Shown in pieces: positions 1 through 7,412 of a stretch of 64,000 nucleotides of DNA. Under the pieces are notes generated by a model that worked only from the letters and a program-made list of their open reading frames with translations, searched no databases and had not been told where the DNA came from. The stretch comes from M55B118 sp041694275 (GTDB lineage: Bacteria; Bacillota_I; Bacilli_A; Izemoplasmatales; Izemoplasmataceae). The stretch covers positions 9,657 through 73,656 of the forward strand of contig JASMTQ010000086.1 in assembly GCA_041694275.1 (NCBI GenBank). Direction: 5' to 3'. A program made the position numbers and the translations under genes. The stretch's first letter is position 1; each line of letters begins with the position of its first letter.

Positions 1-648
1 GAGTGAGTCAATGTTTTTGATTGGAATCTTTAAAAGCACGTTGCACTGTTTCTGCGTACTTTCTTTCATGCCCTGTCCTTCATTTCCAAGGATGAGAGCA
101 TAGGGTTCTACCGGTTTTTTACTCGTTGATTGACCGTTCAAATCGGTGCCAATCACGGTGTGTTTCGGATACGTGTTTTTAAAATCCATGACACTCATTT
201 CTAGCAATGTGATATCAAAGATAGCCCCCTGGGTGCTTCTTAAAACCTTGGCGCTGTATGGATCCGCGCTTTGATCAAGAACCACAGTGCCAAACCCGAA
301 GGCAAGAGCGGTTCTGATCAGGGTTCCCACGTTTCCTGGGTCCTGGACGTGTTCAAGGATGAGCACCTTTGAAGAGACAGTGTGTCTTTTTGGTATTTTG
401 GCAACGGCCGCAATCGGCGGGACGTGGTTCGTCTTGGTGAGTTTTTTCATGACCATTTCACTTACCTGCACCGTGTTTGACTCGGTGGATTCATCAAGTG
501 TGAACACAGTATGAATCAACCCTTTAAAGCGGGCGATGTCCACGAGATGAGGGCCTTCTATGATCATGAGACTTTCCTTTTCACGGTATTTTTTCTGATG
601 GAGTTTCGCAAACCGTTTGATGGTTGCGTTTGAAGGTGAAGTAATCAT
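1..648 (-). CDS. SpoU/TrmH-family RNA 2'-O-methyltransferase (partial)
   Basis: The gene runs off the left edge; the first 216 codons are present and read without a stop. SpoU enzymes transfer a methyl group from SAM to a ribose 2'-OH in rRNA or tRNA through a trefoil-knot fold. Two of the three family motifs are visible: the N-G-x-x-R-type motif in ILEHVQDPGNVGTLIRTA (about residue 115) and the knot motif ILGNEGQGM (about residue 190). The last motif and knot end lie outside the window. The N-terminal part (about 100 residues, starting MITSPSNATIKRFAKL) looks like the substrate-binding domain of RlmB/YsgA-type 23S rRNA enzymes. The ATG directly follows the TGA of thiI with no gap, so the two genes are probably co-transcribed. 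The exact target nucleotide cannot be told. Confidence 0.88.
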   Translation of the reverse strand, partial: MITSPSNATIKRFAKLHQKKYREKESLMIIEGPHLVDIARFKGLIHTVFTLDESTESNTVQVSEMVMKKLTKTNHVPPIAAVAKIPKRHTVSSKVLILEHVQDPGNVGTLIRTALAFGFGTVVLDQSADPYSAKVLRSTQGAIFDITLLEMSVMDFKNTYPKHTVIGTDLNGQSTSKKPVEPYALILGNEGQGMKESTQKQCNVLLKIPIKNIDSL

Positions 649-1884
649 TCAATCAGTCCCTTCTTCGAAGAGTTCGCTTATGGTGAACCCATGAGACGCA
701 AAGTCATAGTCGGACTTGGGCGTCACGGTAAAGGTCTTGATGTTCTTTACACACTCATTGACAAGGCTTTCCCAGTCAAAGCGGCGTTCGTATCTGTCCG
801 CGTAGTAGTTTCTGGGTGAGGTTGAAGGCTGGCTTGGTACATACACCGTGCAGCAGTCCTCAAAAGGACGAATGGAAATGTCGTAGGTTCCGATTTCTCT
901 TGCCTTGTTCATGATTGCCTCCTTGTCAAAAGCGAGGAGGGGTCTCAATATCGGTGTGTTCGTAACCGCCTGGGTTACGTGGATGCTATCAAGGGTCTGA
1001 CTCGCAACCTGGCCCACCGATTCACCGTTGATGATGACAGGGGTATGGTCGAGTTCAGCGAACCTGTCCGTGATGCGTACCATCATTCTTCTCATGATGG
1101 TGATGACGTAGGGTTCAGGGACTTCGTTTAGAAGTTTTGCGTGAAGCTCGGTGAAAGGCACGACGTGCAGTTTCAGTTTCATCTCGCCTGTAAAGCGTGA
1201 AAGCACGCGGGCAAGATCATAGACTTTCTGCACGGACTCGATGGATGTATAAGGCGTGGATTCAAAGTGGACGAGTTCAACTTCAATACCTTTGCGCATG
1301 GCGTAGTATGCGGCCACCGGTGAATCGATGCCGCCACTCATCATGACCATGCCCTTGCCCATCGTCCCTACAGGGAATCCGCCCATCAGGGGTTCTTTGC
1401 CAGAGAACATATAAGCCCCGTCCTGTCGCACCTCAACAGTGATGACCGTATCAGGGTTAAAAATGTCCGCTGTTAAGTTTGGGGCGTGCTTGATGACATG
1501 AGCCGCAACAGTCTGTGAAATCTCCGTAGAGCCCATTGGATAGCTTTTATCCGCGCGTTTGGTCACTATCTTGAAGGATTCGCTTTCACTGAGCGTGTTT
1601 TTAGCGAGCTTCAGGGCTGTATCCTTGATGGCTTCTATGTTTTTTGACGCTTTCATCACACGTGAAAAACTATGAAGTCCACTAACGGTTTCAAGCGCCT
1701 CAATCACGGGGGCTTCATCCTGGCCGTTTAAGGCGATATAAAGTCTATCATGTCTTGGTTCCAATGTTATCAAATCATTATCTATGCGTTCGGCGATTCT
1801 TTTTTGCGCCATTTTGACAAAACGTCTTCTGTTTTTGCCTTTGAGCAGTAAATCACCGTATCTTACAAGTAGTCTGTCTATCAT
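649..1884 (-). CDS. thiI: tRNA 4-thiouridine synthase ThiI
   Basis: ThiI adenylates U8 of tRNA and inserts sulfur to give 4-thiouridine; it can also pass sulfur to thiazole synthesis. The 411 residues show an N-terminal ferredoxin-like segment, a THUMP domain (about 60-165) and a PP-loop ATPase with the signature SGGIDSP at 183-189. The C-terminal rhodanese domain of enterobacterial ThiI is missing, as in Bacillus, where a dedicated cysteine desulfurase supplies sulfur. No such desulfurase (NifZ/IscS type) is beside it; SufS elsewhere in the window is the only visible candidate donor. A GGAGGG ribosome site lies 6 bases before the ATG. The RNA methyltransferase follows immediately downstream. 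Confidence 0.95.
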   Translation of the reverse strand: MIDRLLVRYGDLLLKGKNRRRFVKMAQKRIAERIDNDLITLEPRHDRLYIALNGQDEAPVIEALETVSGLHSFSRVMKASKNIEAIKDTALKLAKNTLSESESFKIVTKRADKSYPMGSTEISQTVAAHVIKHAPNLTADIFNPDTVITVEVRQDGAYMFSGKEPLMGGFPVGTMGKGMVMMSGGIDSPVAAYYAMRKGIEVELVHFESTPYTSIESVQKVYDLARVLSRFTGEMKLKLHVVPFTELHAKLLNEVPEPYVITIMRRMMVRITDRFAELDHTPVIINGESVGQVASQTLDSIHVTQAVTNTPILRPLLAFDKEAIMNKAREIGTYDISIRPFEDCCTVYVPSQPSTSPRNYYADRYERRFDWESLVNECVKNIKTFTVTPKSDYDFASHGFTISELFEEGTD

Positions 1885-1973
1885 GGGTATCCCTCCGAAA
1901 AATCATTCTTATTGTACCATATTCATTGCATTTTTTAAGGTTATTTAATATCATTTGTTAAAGAGGTGAGACA

Positions 1974-2453
1974 ATGTTCATACCCGTAGAAAAAAGCGAA
2001 GACAAAATGGAAAACTACAAACGACTGATTGATACCATGCCATATTATCTCAACGACACGGATCCCTGGTATACGACGTTATCGAATGCCGCGGCCATCC
2101 TTGATTACTTTTTGGATGATGTCAACTGGGTCGGATTTTATTTAAACGAACCTGATGCTCTATATCTGGGTCCGTTTCAAGGCCTTGCGGCCTGCACGAA
2201 AATCTTTATGGGCAGTGGCGTATGCGGCACCGCCGCAAAAAATGAGAAAACCCTAGTGGTAGAAGACGTAAATCAGTTCGAAGGCCACATCACCTGTGAT
2301 TCTGCTTCACAAAGTGAAATCGTCGTTCCGTTTAAAAAAGAAGGCGTGTTGTTTGGGGTGCTTGATATCGACAGTCCCATAAAGATGCGCTTCGATGAAA
2401 CGGACAAGGAGAATCTTGAAAAGGTAATGGCTATCGTTGTTGACAAACTCTAG
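1974..2453 (+). CDS. Free methionine-(R)-sulfoxide reductase (GAF domain, YtsP/YebR family)
   Basis: This 159-residue single GAF-domain protein belongs to the fRMsr family, which reduces free Met-(R)-sulfoxide using thioredoxin. The three family cysteines are all present: AACTKI, GVCGTAA and HITCDSASQSEIVVP, together with the LDIDSP motif near the C-terminus. The start is supported by GAGGTGAG 5 bases before the ATG. It lies divergent from thiI and just upstream of rpsD, the same neighbourhood as ytsP-rpsD near thiI in Bacillus subtilis. The rpsD promoter overlaps its last codons. The role is protection against oxidative damage in a probable anaerobe. Confidence 0.9.
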   Translation: MFIPVEKSEDKMENYKRLIDTMPYYLNDTDPWYTTLSNAAAILDYFLDDVNWVGFYLNEPDALYLGPFQGLAACTKIFMGSGVCGTAAKNEKTLVVEDVNQFEGHITCDSASQSEIVVPFKKEGVLFGVLDIDSPIKMRFDETDKENLEKVMAIVVDKL

Positions 2454-2468
2454 CTTTTATCATATAAT
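2440..2468 (+). promoter_or_regulatory. SigA promoter of rpsD
   Basis: TTGACA (2440-2445), a 17-base spacer and TATAAT (2463-2468): both hexamers match the consensus exactly. The -35 lies inside the last codons of the preceding gene. Transcription should begin near 2475, leaving a leader of about 170 nt before rpsD. Confidence 0.9.
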
Positions 2469-2496
2469 GCTTACGCATGCGTTTTAAAGGCAGCTA

Positions 2497-2602
2497 CATG
2501 CAAGGTTTCAGGACCGCCGAACAATCCGGCCAAACCGGGCGCTTAGTACCCTCAGCTGACGAGGTGAACCGTATAAATTGTTCAGTCCCTGAAGGTTTCA
2601 TG
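2497..2602 (+). ncRNA. Structured mRNA leader of rpsD, probable S4 autoregulatory element
   Basis: Nested helices can be drawn by eye. CATG (2497-2500) pairs with CATG (2599-2602). TTTCAGG (2507-2512 region) pairs with CCTGAAG (2588-2594 region). GAACAAT (2519-2525) pairs exactly with ATTGTTC (2577-2583). The enclosed loop holds two more short hairpins, CCGG/CCGG around 2526-2538 and CCTC/GAGG around 2549-2564. A multi-helix junction upstream of rpsD is expected for feedback control by ribosomal protein S4, which is known for Bacillota rpsD leaders. That it is this element, and not a different riboregulator, is inference. Confidence 0.6.
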
Positions 2603-2643
2603 CACTTCTTTTTATCGCAAATAAAACTAAAGGAGGAAATCGT

Positions 2644-3243
2644 ATGTCTAGATATACCGGACCACAATGGAAAGTTTCCCGTCGTCTCAAGTATTCAACA
2701 CTTGAAACAGGAAAAGATCTTGGCAAACGCCCTTACCCACCTGGTCAACACGGCCAGCGTCGCAGCAAAATCAGTGAATACGGACTTCAGCTTCAGGAGA
2801 AGCAAAAGGTACGTTTCACCTATGGTGTCAACGAACGTCAATTCAAAAAAACGTTCAACGAAGCGAAGAAAATGGAAGGTAGACAAGGTGAGAACTTCTT
2901 GTTCCTACTTGAAAGCCGTCTTGACAATCTCGTCTTCCGTTCAGGCCTTGCACGCACCCGCCGTCAAGCCCGCCAGATTGTTGCACACGGACACGTAACG
3001 GTCGATGGCAAGAAAATGGACATTCCATCATACCGCGTTAAACCGGGTCAAACCGTTGGACTCAAAGAGAAATCTAAAGACCTAGTTGTCGTAAAAGATG
3101 CTCTTGAAGCCAAAGTAGAACGCGCGGACTTCGTCGATTTCGATGAAGAAAAACGTCAATTCGTCTATAAGCGTTTCCCAGAACGTCGCGAATTCTTAAC
3201 CGACATCAAGGAAAACCTTATCGTTGAATTCTACAACCGTTAA
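2644..3243 (+). CDS. rpsD: 30S ribosomal protein S4
   Basis: S4 is a primary 16S rRNA-binding protein that nucleates 30S assembly. The 199 residues are full length and show RYTGPQWK at the N-terminus, KRPYPPGQHG, the SEYGLQLQEKQK motif, and the S4 RNA-binding domain (about 90-155: LESRLDNLVFRSGLARTRRQ, then VDGKKMDIPSYRVKPGQ). The zinc-binding cysteines of some S4 proteins are absent (C-minus type). AAAGGAGG sits 7 bases before the ATG. It is monocistronic, between a perfect promoter with a structured leader and a strong terminator. Confidence 0.98.
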   Translation: MSRYTGPQWKVSRRLKYSTLETGKDLGKRPYPPGQHGQRRSKISEYGLQLQEKQKVRFTYGVNERQFKKTFNEAKKMEGRQGENFLFLLESRLDNLVFRSGLARTRRQARQIVAHGHVTVDGKKMDIPSYRVKPGQTVGLKEKSKDLVVVKDALEAKVERADFVDFDEEKRQFVYKRFPERREFLTDIKENLIVEFYNR

Positions 3244-3258
3244 TAACAACCAATCATG

Positions 3259-3290
3259 AAGACCGCAATGCAATTTGCGGTCTTTTTTTT
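3259..3290 (+). terminator. Rho-independent terminator of rpsD
   Basis: AAGACCGCAA pairs with TTGCGGTCTT around a 5-base loop and is followed by a run of eight T. Confidence 0.92.
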
Positions 3291-3304
3291 ATGCCTGAAT
3301 GCAT

Positions 3305-3335
3305 AAAAAAATCCCGCCTACAAACGTAGACGGGA
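3305..3335 (-). terminator. Terminator of the pgk-HPr-tpiA operon
   Basis: On the minus strand CCCGTCTAC pairs with GTAGGCGGG (one G-T pair) around TTT-type loop bases, followed by seven T. It lies just after the tpiA stop. Confidence 0.9.
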
Positions 3336-3342
3336 CGAATAA

Positions 3343-4104
3343 CTATTTTTTAGGGGTTGCAGCCTTGACAAGCGTCATGAAACTTTTCGGATCGAGGGAT
3401 GCGCCACCGACAAGTGCGCCGTCGATGTCCTCTTTCGCGATAAGTTCGTCAATGTTGGCAGGCTTGACGCTTCCACCATAAAGAATGCGGGTCATGTCAC
3501 TGACAGACGCGTCATAAAGCGCTGAGAGCGATTCACGAATGACGCCGATGGTTTCATTGGCCTGATCCGCTGAAGCGGTTTTTCCTGTACCAATCGCCCA
3601 GATAGGTTCATAAGCGATGACAAGTTCCTTGACCTGTTCACTGCCAAGGCCCTTCAAGGCCTCCTTGATCTGGCCTTTGACGAACATGTTGGTTTCACCG
3701 GCTTCGCGGGTTTCAAGGGATTCACCCACGCAAAGAATCGGGGTGAGGCCATAGCGGAATGCCTGGTGAAGCTTCTTGTTCACTGAAGCATCGGTTTCAT
3801 TGTAGTAGGCACGGCGTTCGCTGTGCCCGATGATGACATATGTGACGCCCAGGTTTTCAAGAAGGTCCGCAGACGTTTCTCCTGTGAAGGCGCCTTCGGT
3901 TTTTTCATGCATGTTCTGAGCGGCAATTCTAAGGTTGTCCCCCTGGCGCTTGACGAGGTCTCTTAGGACTGGGTCCTGCGATGCGATGACGGTATCGACA
4001 AACTCCTTGCTTGGGACTTCCAGGTTTACGTTGTAGATGAACTGAAGTGCTTCATCACGGTTCTTGTTCATTTTCCAGTTTCCTGCGATCATTGGTTTGC
4101 GCAT
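3343..4104 (-). CDS. tpiA: Triosephosphate isomerase
   Basis: TpiA interconverts dihydroxyacetone phosphate and glyceraldehyde 3-phosphate. The 253-residue protein has the substrate-binding NWKMNK (about 8-13), the catalytic histidine in IIGHSERR (about 95), the catalytic glutamate in AYEPIWAIGTGK (about 167), and the phosphate-gripping GGSVKP and GALVGGASL loops. It is the last gene of a pgk-HPr-tpiA operon, 6 bases after the HPr stop, with GGAG before the ATG. gapA, gpm and eno, often clustered with these genes, are not in the window. Confidence 0.97.
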   Translation of the reverse strand: MRKPMIAGNWKMNKNRDEALQFIYNVNLEVPSKEFVDTVIASQDPVLRDLVKRQGDNLRIAAQNMHEKTEGAFTGETSADLLENLGVTYVIIGHSERRAYYNETDASVNKKLHQAFRYGLTPILCVGESLETREAGETNMFVKGQIKEALKGLGSEQVKELVIAYEPIWAIGTGKTASADQANETIGVIRESLSALYDASVSDMTRILYGGSVKPANIDELIAKEDIDGALVGGASLDPKSFMTLVKAATPKK

Positions 4105-4110
4105 GGTTAT

Positions 4111-4356
4111 CTACTCCAATACTTTCGTGATTTCGTCAATGGCTTTTTCAGCATCGTCGCCTTCGGCGATGACATTGACGTTTTCTCCAGGAGGGACAGC
4201 AAGACTCATGAGACCGAGAACGCTTTTCGCGTCAACTCTCTTGTCTGCATAGTCAAGGTATACATCAGAGTGGTATGCTGCGGCTATATGGACAAGTTTG
4301 CTGGCAAGGGCCGCGTGTAGACCCTCTGTACTTTGAATGACAATTTCTTTTTTCAT
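4111..4356 (-). CDS. HPr-like phosphocarrier protein with altered active site
   Basis: This 81-residue protein has the HPr fold signature: a His-containing loop EGLHAALAS at 11-19 and the regulatory serine region KSVLGLMSL (Ser45). HPr carries phosphate from Enzyme I to sugar-specific EII proteins on His15, and in Bacillota is phosphorylated on Ser46 by HPrK for catabolite control. The usual HARPA motif reads HAALA here: the histidine is kept, but the conserved Arg17 and Pro18 are Ala and Leu. It is not Crh, which lacks the histidine. GGAAGGAG precedes the ATG. It sits between pgk and tpiA, an unusual place for ptsH, and no Enzyme I gene follows. It could be a regulatory HPr read mainly at Ser45. 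Confidence 0.85.
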   Translation of the reverse strand: MKKEIVIQSTEGLHAALASKLVHIAAAYHSDVYLDYADKRVDAKSVLGLMSLAVPPGENVNVIAEGDDAEKAIDEITKVLE

Positions 4357-4379
4357 AGCGCTAACTCCTTCCTTTAACC

Positions 4380-5573
4380 TTAAAGTTCATCGACACAGTC
4401 GATGCCTGGGAGGCTCTTGCCTTCCAGATATTCGAGGCTTGCGCCTCCACCAGTGGAAATATGGGTGATTTTGTGTTCATATCCAAGCGAGATGGCCGCA
4501 GCTGCGCTGTCGCCACCACCAAGGATGGTTGTGGTGTTTTCAAGGTTTGAAAGTTTTTCGAGAATGCCAAGGGTTCCTTTGGCGAAGTTTTCGAATTCGA
4601 AGACGCCTACAGGACCGTTCCATACGACGGTTTTTGCATTTTCCAAAATGTCTTGGTACTCTTCAAGGGTTTTCGGCCCGATATCAAGTCCCATTTCGTC
4701 TTTCTTGATATCTTCTTTTGAAGCAATGCGGAAATCGGCATCCTTGTCGAACTCCTTCGTGACTTTGAAGTCACTCGGAAGTTTCAGTTTGCCTTCGGCT
4801 TCTTCAAGCAAAGACTTGGCAAGATCAAGCTTGTCATTTTCAACAAGACTTGTACCGATTTCAAGGCCTTGGGCTTTCATGAACGTATAGCTCATGCCGC
4901 CTCCGATAAGTACCATGTCCGCCTTGGTTAAAAGGTTTTTGATGACACCGATCTTATCAGATACTTTTGCGCCACCAAGAATAGCTACAAATGGGCGCTC
5001 TGGATTTTCAACGGCGCCTCCGATAAACTTGATTTCCTTCTCAAGGAGGAGGCCTGCCGCAACCACGTCTGTGTTATTGGCGATGCCTACGTTGGATGCA
5101 TGTTCACGATGTGCGGTTCCGAATGCGTCGTTTACGAATACATCCCCAAGAGAGGCCCAGTATTTTCCGAGTTCGGGGTCGTTTTTGGATTCTTTCTTGC
5201 CATCAACATCTTCGAAACGGGTGTTTTCAACCATGAGTACGTCACCGTTTTTCATGTTTTTGACGGCGGTTTCCAGTTTTTCACCACGTGTTTCTCCGAT
5301 GAAAGTCACTTTTTTACCAAGTTTCTCAGACAGTGCTTCACTAACAGGTGCAAGTGATTTGCCCGCTTTGTCCGCTTCTTCCTTGACACGTCCAAGGTGT
5401 GAGAAAAGAACAACTTTCCCGTTTTTTTCCATGAGTGTTTCAATGGTCGGGATTGCCTGACGGATTCTGTTGTCATCAGTGATTGTATCCCCATCCATTG
5501 GAACGTTGAAGTCAACACGGACAAGTACAGTCTTGCCGTTTACCTCGATGTCTCTTACAGTTTTCTTAGCCAT
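4380..5573 (-). CDS. pgk: Phosphoglycerate kinase
   Basis: Pgk makes ATP from 1,3-bisphosphoglycerate. The 397 residues are full length. Visible motifs are VLVRVDFNVP and the D-x-R substrate loop near the start, FSHLGR, VENTRFED, FVNDAFGTAHREHAS, ILGGAKVSDK, IGGGMSYTFMKAQG, the nucleotide-binding WNGPVGVFE, and GGGDSAAA with STGGGASLEYLEGK at the C-terminus. It starts the operon with HPr and tpiA; a 23-base gap separates it from HPr. A TATAAT lies on the minus strand at 5607-5612, upstream of the AAAGGAG ribosome site. Confidence 0.98.
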   Translation of the reverse strand: MAKKTVRDIEVNGKTVLVRVDFNVPMDGDTITDDNRIRQAIPTIETLMEKNGKVVLFSHLGRVKEEADKAGKSLAPVSEALSEKLGKKVTFIGETRGEKLETAVKNMKNGDVLMVENTRFEDVDGKKESKNDPELGKYWASLGDVFVNDAFGTAHREHASNVGIANNTDVVAAGLLLEKEIKFIGGAVENPERPFVAILGGAKVSDKIGVIKNLLTKADMVLIGGGMSYTFMKAQGLEIGTSLVENDKLDLAKSLLEEAEGKLKLPSDFKVTKEFDKDADFRIASKEDIKKDEMGLDIGPKTLEEYQDILENAKTVVWNGPVGVFEFENFAKGTLGILEKLSNLENTTTILGGGDSAAAAISLGYEHKITHISTGGGASLEYLEGKSLPGIDCVDEL

Positions 5574-5606
5574 TTGATATCTCCTTTACACATTTTAATC
5601 ACTCTC

Positions 5607-5612
5607 ATTATA
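5607..5612 (-). promoter_or_regulatory. Probable -10 box of the pgk operon
   Basis: A perfect TATAAT on the minus strand about 34 bases before the pgk ATG. No good -35 hexamer at 16-18 bases is visible; a TTG sits directly before the -10. Confidence 0.5.
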
Positions 5613-5682
5613 CAAGATAGTTCAAGCTTTTTCTATTCATGCGGTAGGTTGTAAGCATTTTCTTTTGTATAAAGCGTTTACA

Positions 5683-5707
5683 TAAAGAAAACCATCTCGA
5701 AAGATGG
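5683..5707 (-). terminator. Terminator of the ComK-like gene
   Basis: CCATCT-TTCG-AGATGG hairpin on the minus strand followed by TTTTCTTT, directly after the stop codon. Confidence 0.8.
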
Positions 5708-5708
5708 C

Positions 5709-6104
5709 TTAAAGGTTGTTTAGAAAACGCGCGGTATGAATGTGTCTTTTAAGGAGTTTTTGATAACTCACAGGGATTTTTTTGATGGTCAGATCCTTGA
5801 AAATGATCTCACTGTTTGAATCTGTGCCTTCGCGAATGGATAGAACTTCATGGAAATTGATACACGTCGACTGTGCGTCCCTGATATTCGTGCTCATGTA
5901 AAAACAAAGCCTCTCATGGATATAGATGGGCACGTTGTTTTTGAGTCCGTATTCCCTCCTAAGTGCCTTGATTCTACCATCAAAGGTCGCATATTCCTTT
6001 TGTAGCAGTGTATCAAGATATTGCTTGAGCCCTTTTTTGACAACCTGGTCCTTATCTCTTGATTTGATGCGTAGTCCTTCGGTCGTCCTTTCAATGAATT
6101 GCAT
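5709..6104 (-). CDS. ComK-like protein (candidate competence transcription factor)
   Basis: The 131-residue protein looks like the core of ComK, the master activator of late competence genes in Bacillus. Compared from memory with B. subtilis ComK, the order and spacing of several elements agree: a G-R step (FDGRIKAL, residues about 41-48), VPIYI for PPIMV, a short strand ending in a T/S-rich loop with one cysteine (STCINFHEV for PQCGWISHVHV), SEIIFKDL for TEVTFSNG, IPVSYQKL for LPISYNSF, and HTARFL for YRTAWL. It is shorter than Bacillus ComK (about 190) and lacks its C-terminal tail, which is used for MecA/ClpCP control. GAGGTGATGGC precedes the ATG. It is transcribed alone. No com genes are in the window, so a role in DNA uptake is inference. 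Confidence 0.6.
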   Translation of the reverse strand: MQFIERTTEGLRIKSRDKDQVVKKGLKQYLDTLLQKEYATFDGRIKALRREYGLKNNVPIYIHERLCFYMSTNIRDAQSTCINFHEVLSIREGTDSNSEIIFKDLTIKKIPVSYQKLLKRHIHTARFLNNL

Positions 6105-6189
6105 GCCATCACCTCGTACTTCAGTCTACGGTCATCGCTTTAAAGAGGCCATGAAAAAGGCGTGAAAAAATCCGGCTATTTTTAAACGA

Positions 6190-6212
6190 AAAGGACGGCC
6201 AAGCCGTCCTTT
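6190..6212 (-). terminator. Terminator of the MsmX-type ATPase gene
   Basis: AAAGGACGGC-TTG-GCCGTCCTTT hairpin with a short T run on the minus strand. Confidence 0.85.
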
Positions 6213-6222
6213 AATGATGCGT

Positions 6223-7329
6223 TTAGTTGTTTTTGATGCGCTCTTCAGTGTCGATATCGAAGAAGTGAACCTTGTTCATGTCGAAAGCCAGTTCAAGTTC
6301 CTGACCCATTTTGATGTCATCGCGGGCGTCAACGCGGGCAACGATTTCCTTGTCGCCGATTTTCGCGTATACGTTGGTTTCGGCGCCAAGAAGCTCGGAT
6401 ACTTCGACTTTGAGTTTAACGTGAGAGTCCTTGTAGGTTTCAAGTACTATGTTTTCATCGTGAATGTCTTCAGGGCGGATCCCAAGGATGATGCGTTTGT
6501 CTTCATAGCCTTTGTCTTTAAGAAGCTTGGCTTTTGCTTCTGGCACTTTGACTTTGACGTTGTCGCTCACAAAGTCGCCGCCTTTGGTGAATTTTCCGTA
6601 AACGAAGTTCATCGCTGGAGTGCCGATGAAGCCTCCGACGAAAACGTTGTTCGGATAGTCATAGATTTCTTTAGGAACGCCAACTTGTTGGATGAATCCA
6701 TCATTCATGATGACGATTCTATCCGCCATGGTCATCGCTTCAATCTGGTCATGCGTTACGTATACAGTGGTTGTCTTGATGCGTTTGTGAAGTTTGATGA
6801 TTTCTGCACGCATTTGTACACGGAGTTTCGCATCAAGGTTTGAAAGCGGCTCATCCATGAGGAATACGTTGGCATCACGTACAATCGCACGACCGAGTGC
6901 GACACGCTGTTTCTGTCCACCGGAGAGGGCTTTTGGTTTACGATCGAGATACGGTTTGAGTCCGAGAATATCGGCGGCGTTTTGAACGCGTTCGTCGATT
7001 TCATCTTTTGGGAATTTTCTTAGTTTCAAGCTGAACGCCATATTGTCATAGACGGTCATGTGTGGATACAGTGCGTACGATTGGAAAACCATGGCGATAT
7101 CGCGGTCTTTTGGCGCCACGTCATTAACGCGGACATCGTCAATGTAAAGATCGCCCTGTGAAATGTCTTCCAGGCCTGCAACCATACGGAGTGTGGTTGA
7201 CTTACCGCAACCAGACGGGCCGACAAGTACGATGAATTCTTCATCATCGACTTTGAGATTGAAATCCTGTACGGCGACAACGTCGCCTTCATATACCTTT
7301 TTCAGTTCCTTGAATGTTAATTGAGCCAT
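6223..7329 (-). CDS. Multisugar ABC importer ATPase, MsmX/UgpC family
   Basis: This is the cytoplasmic ATPase subunit that drives carbohydrate ABC importers. The 368 residues carry Walker A GPSGCGKST (about 37), Q-loop VFQSYALYPH, signature LSGGQKQRVALGRA, Walker B VFLMDEPLSNLD and the H-loop YVTHDQIEAMTMADR. The C-terminal regulatory domain (from about 240, with ILGIRPEDIH) is the MalK/UgpC TOBE type. The start is the ATG at 7327-7329, because the ribosome site ATAGGAGG lies just upstream of it and would be inside the reading frame for any earlier start. It is an orphan with its own terminator and no permease genes nearby, as is typical for MsmX, which serves several importers. Confidence 0.93.
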   Translation of the reverse strand: MAQLTFKELKKVYEGDVVAVQDFNLKVDDEEFIVLVGPSGCGKSTTLRMVAGLEDISQGDLYIDDVRVNDVAPKDRDIAMVFQSYALYPHMTVYDNMAFSLKLRKFPKDEIDERVQNAADILGLKPYLDRKPKALSGGQKQRVALGRAIVRDANVFLMDEPLSNLDAKLRVQMRAEIIKLHKRIKTTTVYVTHDQIEAMTMADRIVIMNDGFIQQVGVPKEIYDYPNNVFVGGFIGTPAMNFVYGKFTKGGDFVSDNVKVKVPEAKAKLLKDKGYEDKRIILGIRPEDIHDENIVLETYKDSHVKLKVEVSELLGAETNVYAKIGDKEIVARVDARDDIKMGQELELAFDMNKVHFFDIDTEERIKNN

Positions 7330-7375
7330 GTTAGGGCCTCCTATAGAATATTTACTCACTTACAAGTATACATTT

Positions 7376-7403
7376 AAAAAGTGCCCAGAGATATGGGCAC
7401 TTT
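7376..7403 (-). terminator. Terminator of the PucR-type regulator gene
   Basis: AAAGTGCCC and GGGCACTTT flank a 6-7 base loop on the minus strand, followed by TTTTT. Confidence 0.85.
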
Positions 7404-7412
7404 GCACAAAAT

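Noticed and set aside
649..1884. Mycoplasma-type code with TGA as Trp
   Set aside because: thiI, the HAAS-linked Smr gene and the right-edge amidohydrolase stop at TGA directly before the next gene, and Trp is TGG throughout.
2549..2575. Leader sequence resembling a T-box or hammerhead core (GAGGTGAACC, CTGACGA)
   Set aside because: The T-box consensus and the required GAAA of the hammerhead are missing; the stems fit better as an rpsD leader.
2477..2998. Open frame of 173 codons overlapping the rpsD leader and gene
   Set aside because: It covers the structured leader and runs in another frame of rpsD; no ribosome site and no protein family resemblance.
4111..4356. HPr-like gene as Crh
   Set aside because: Crh has Gln in place of the active histidine; here the histidine is present.
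6214..6843. 209-codon frame antisense to the sugar-importer ATPase
   Set aside because: Shadow of a strongly conserved gene on the other strand.
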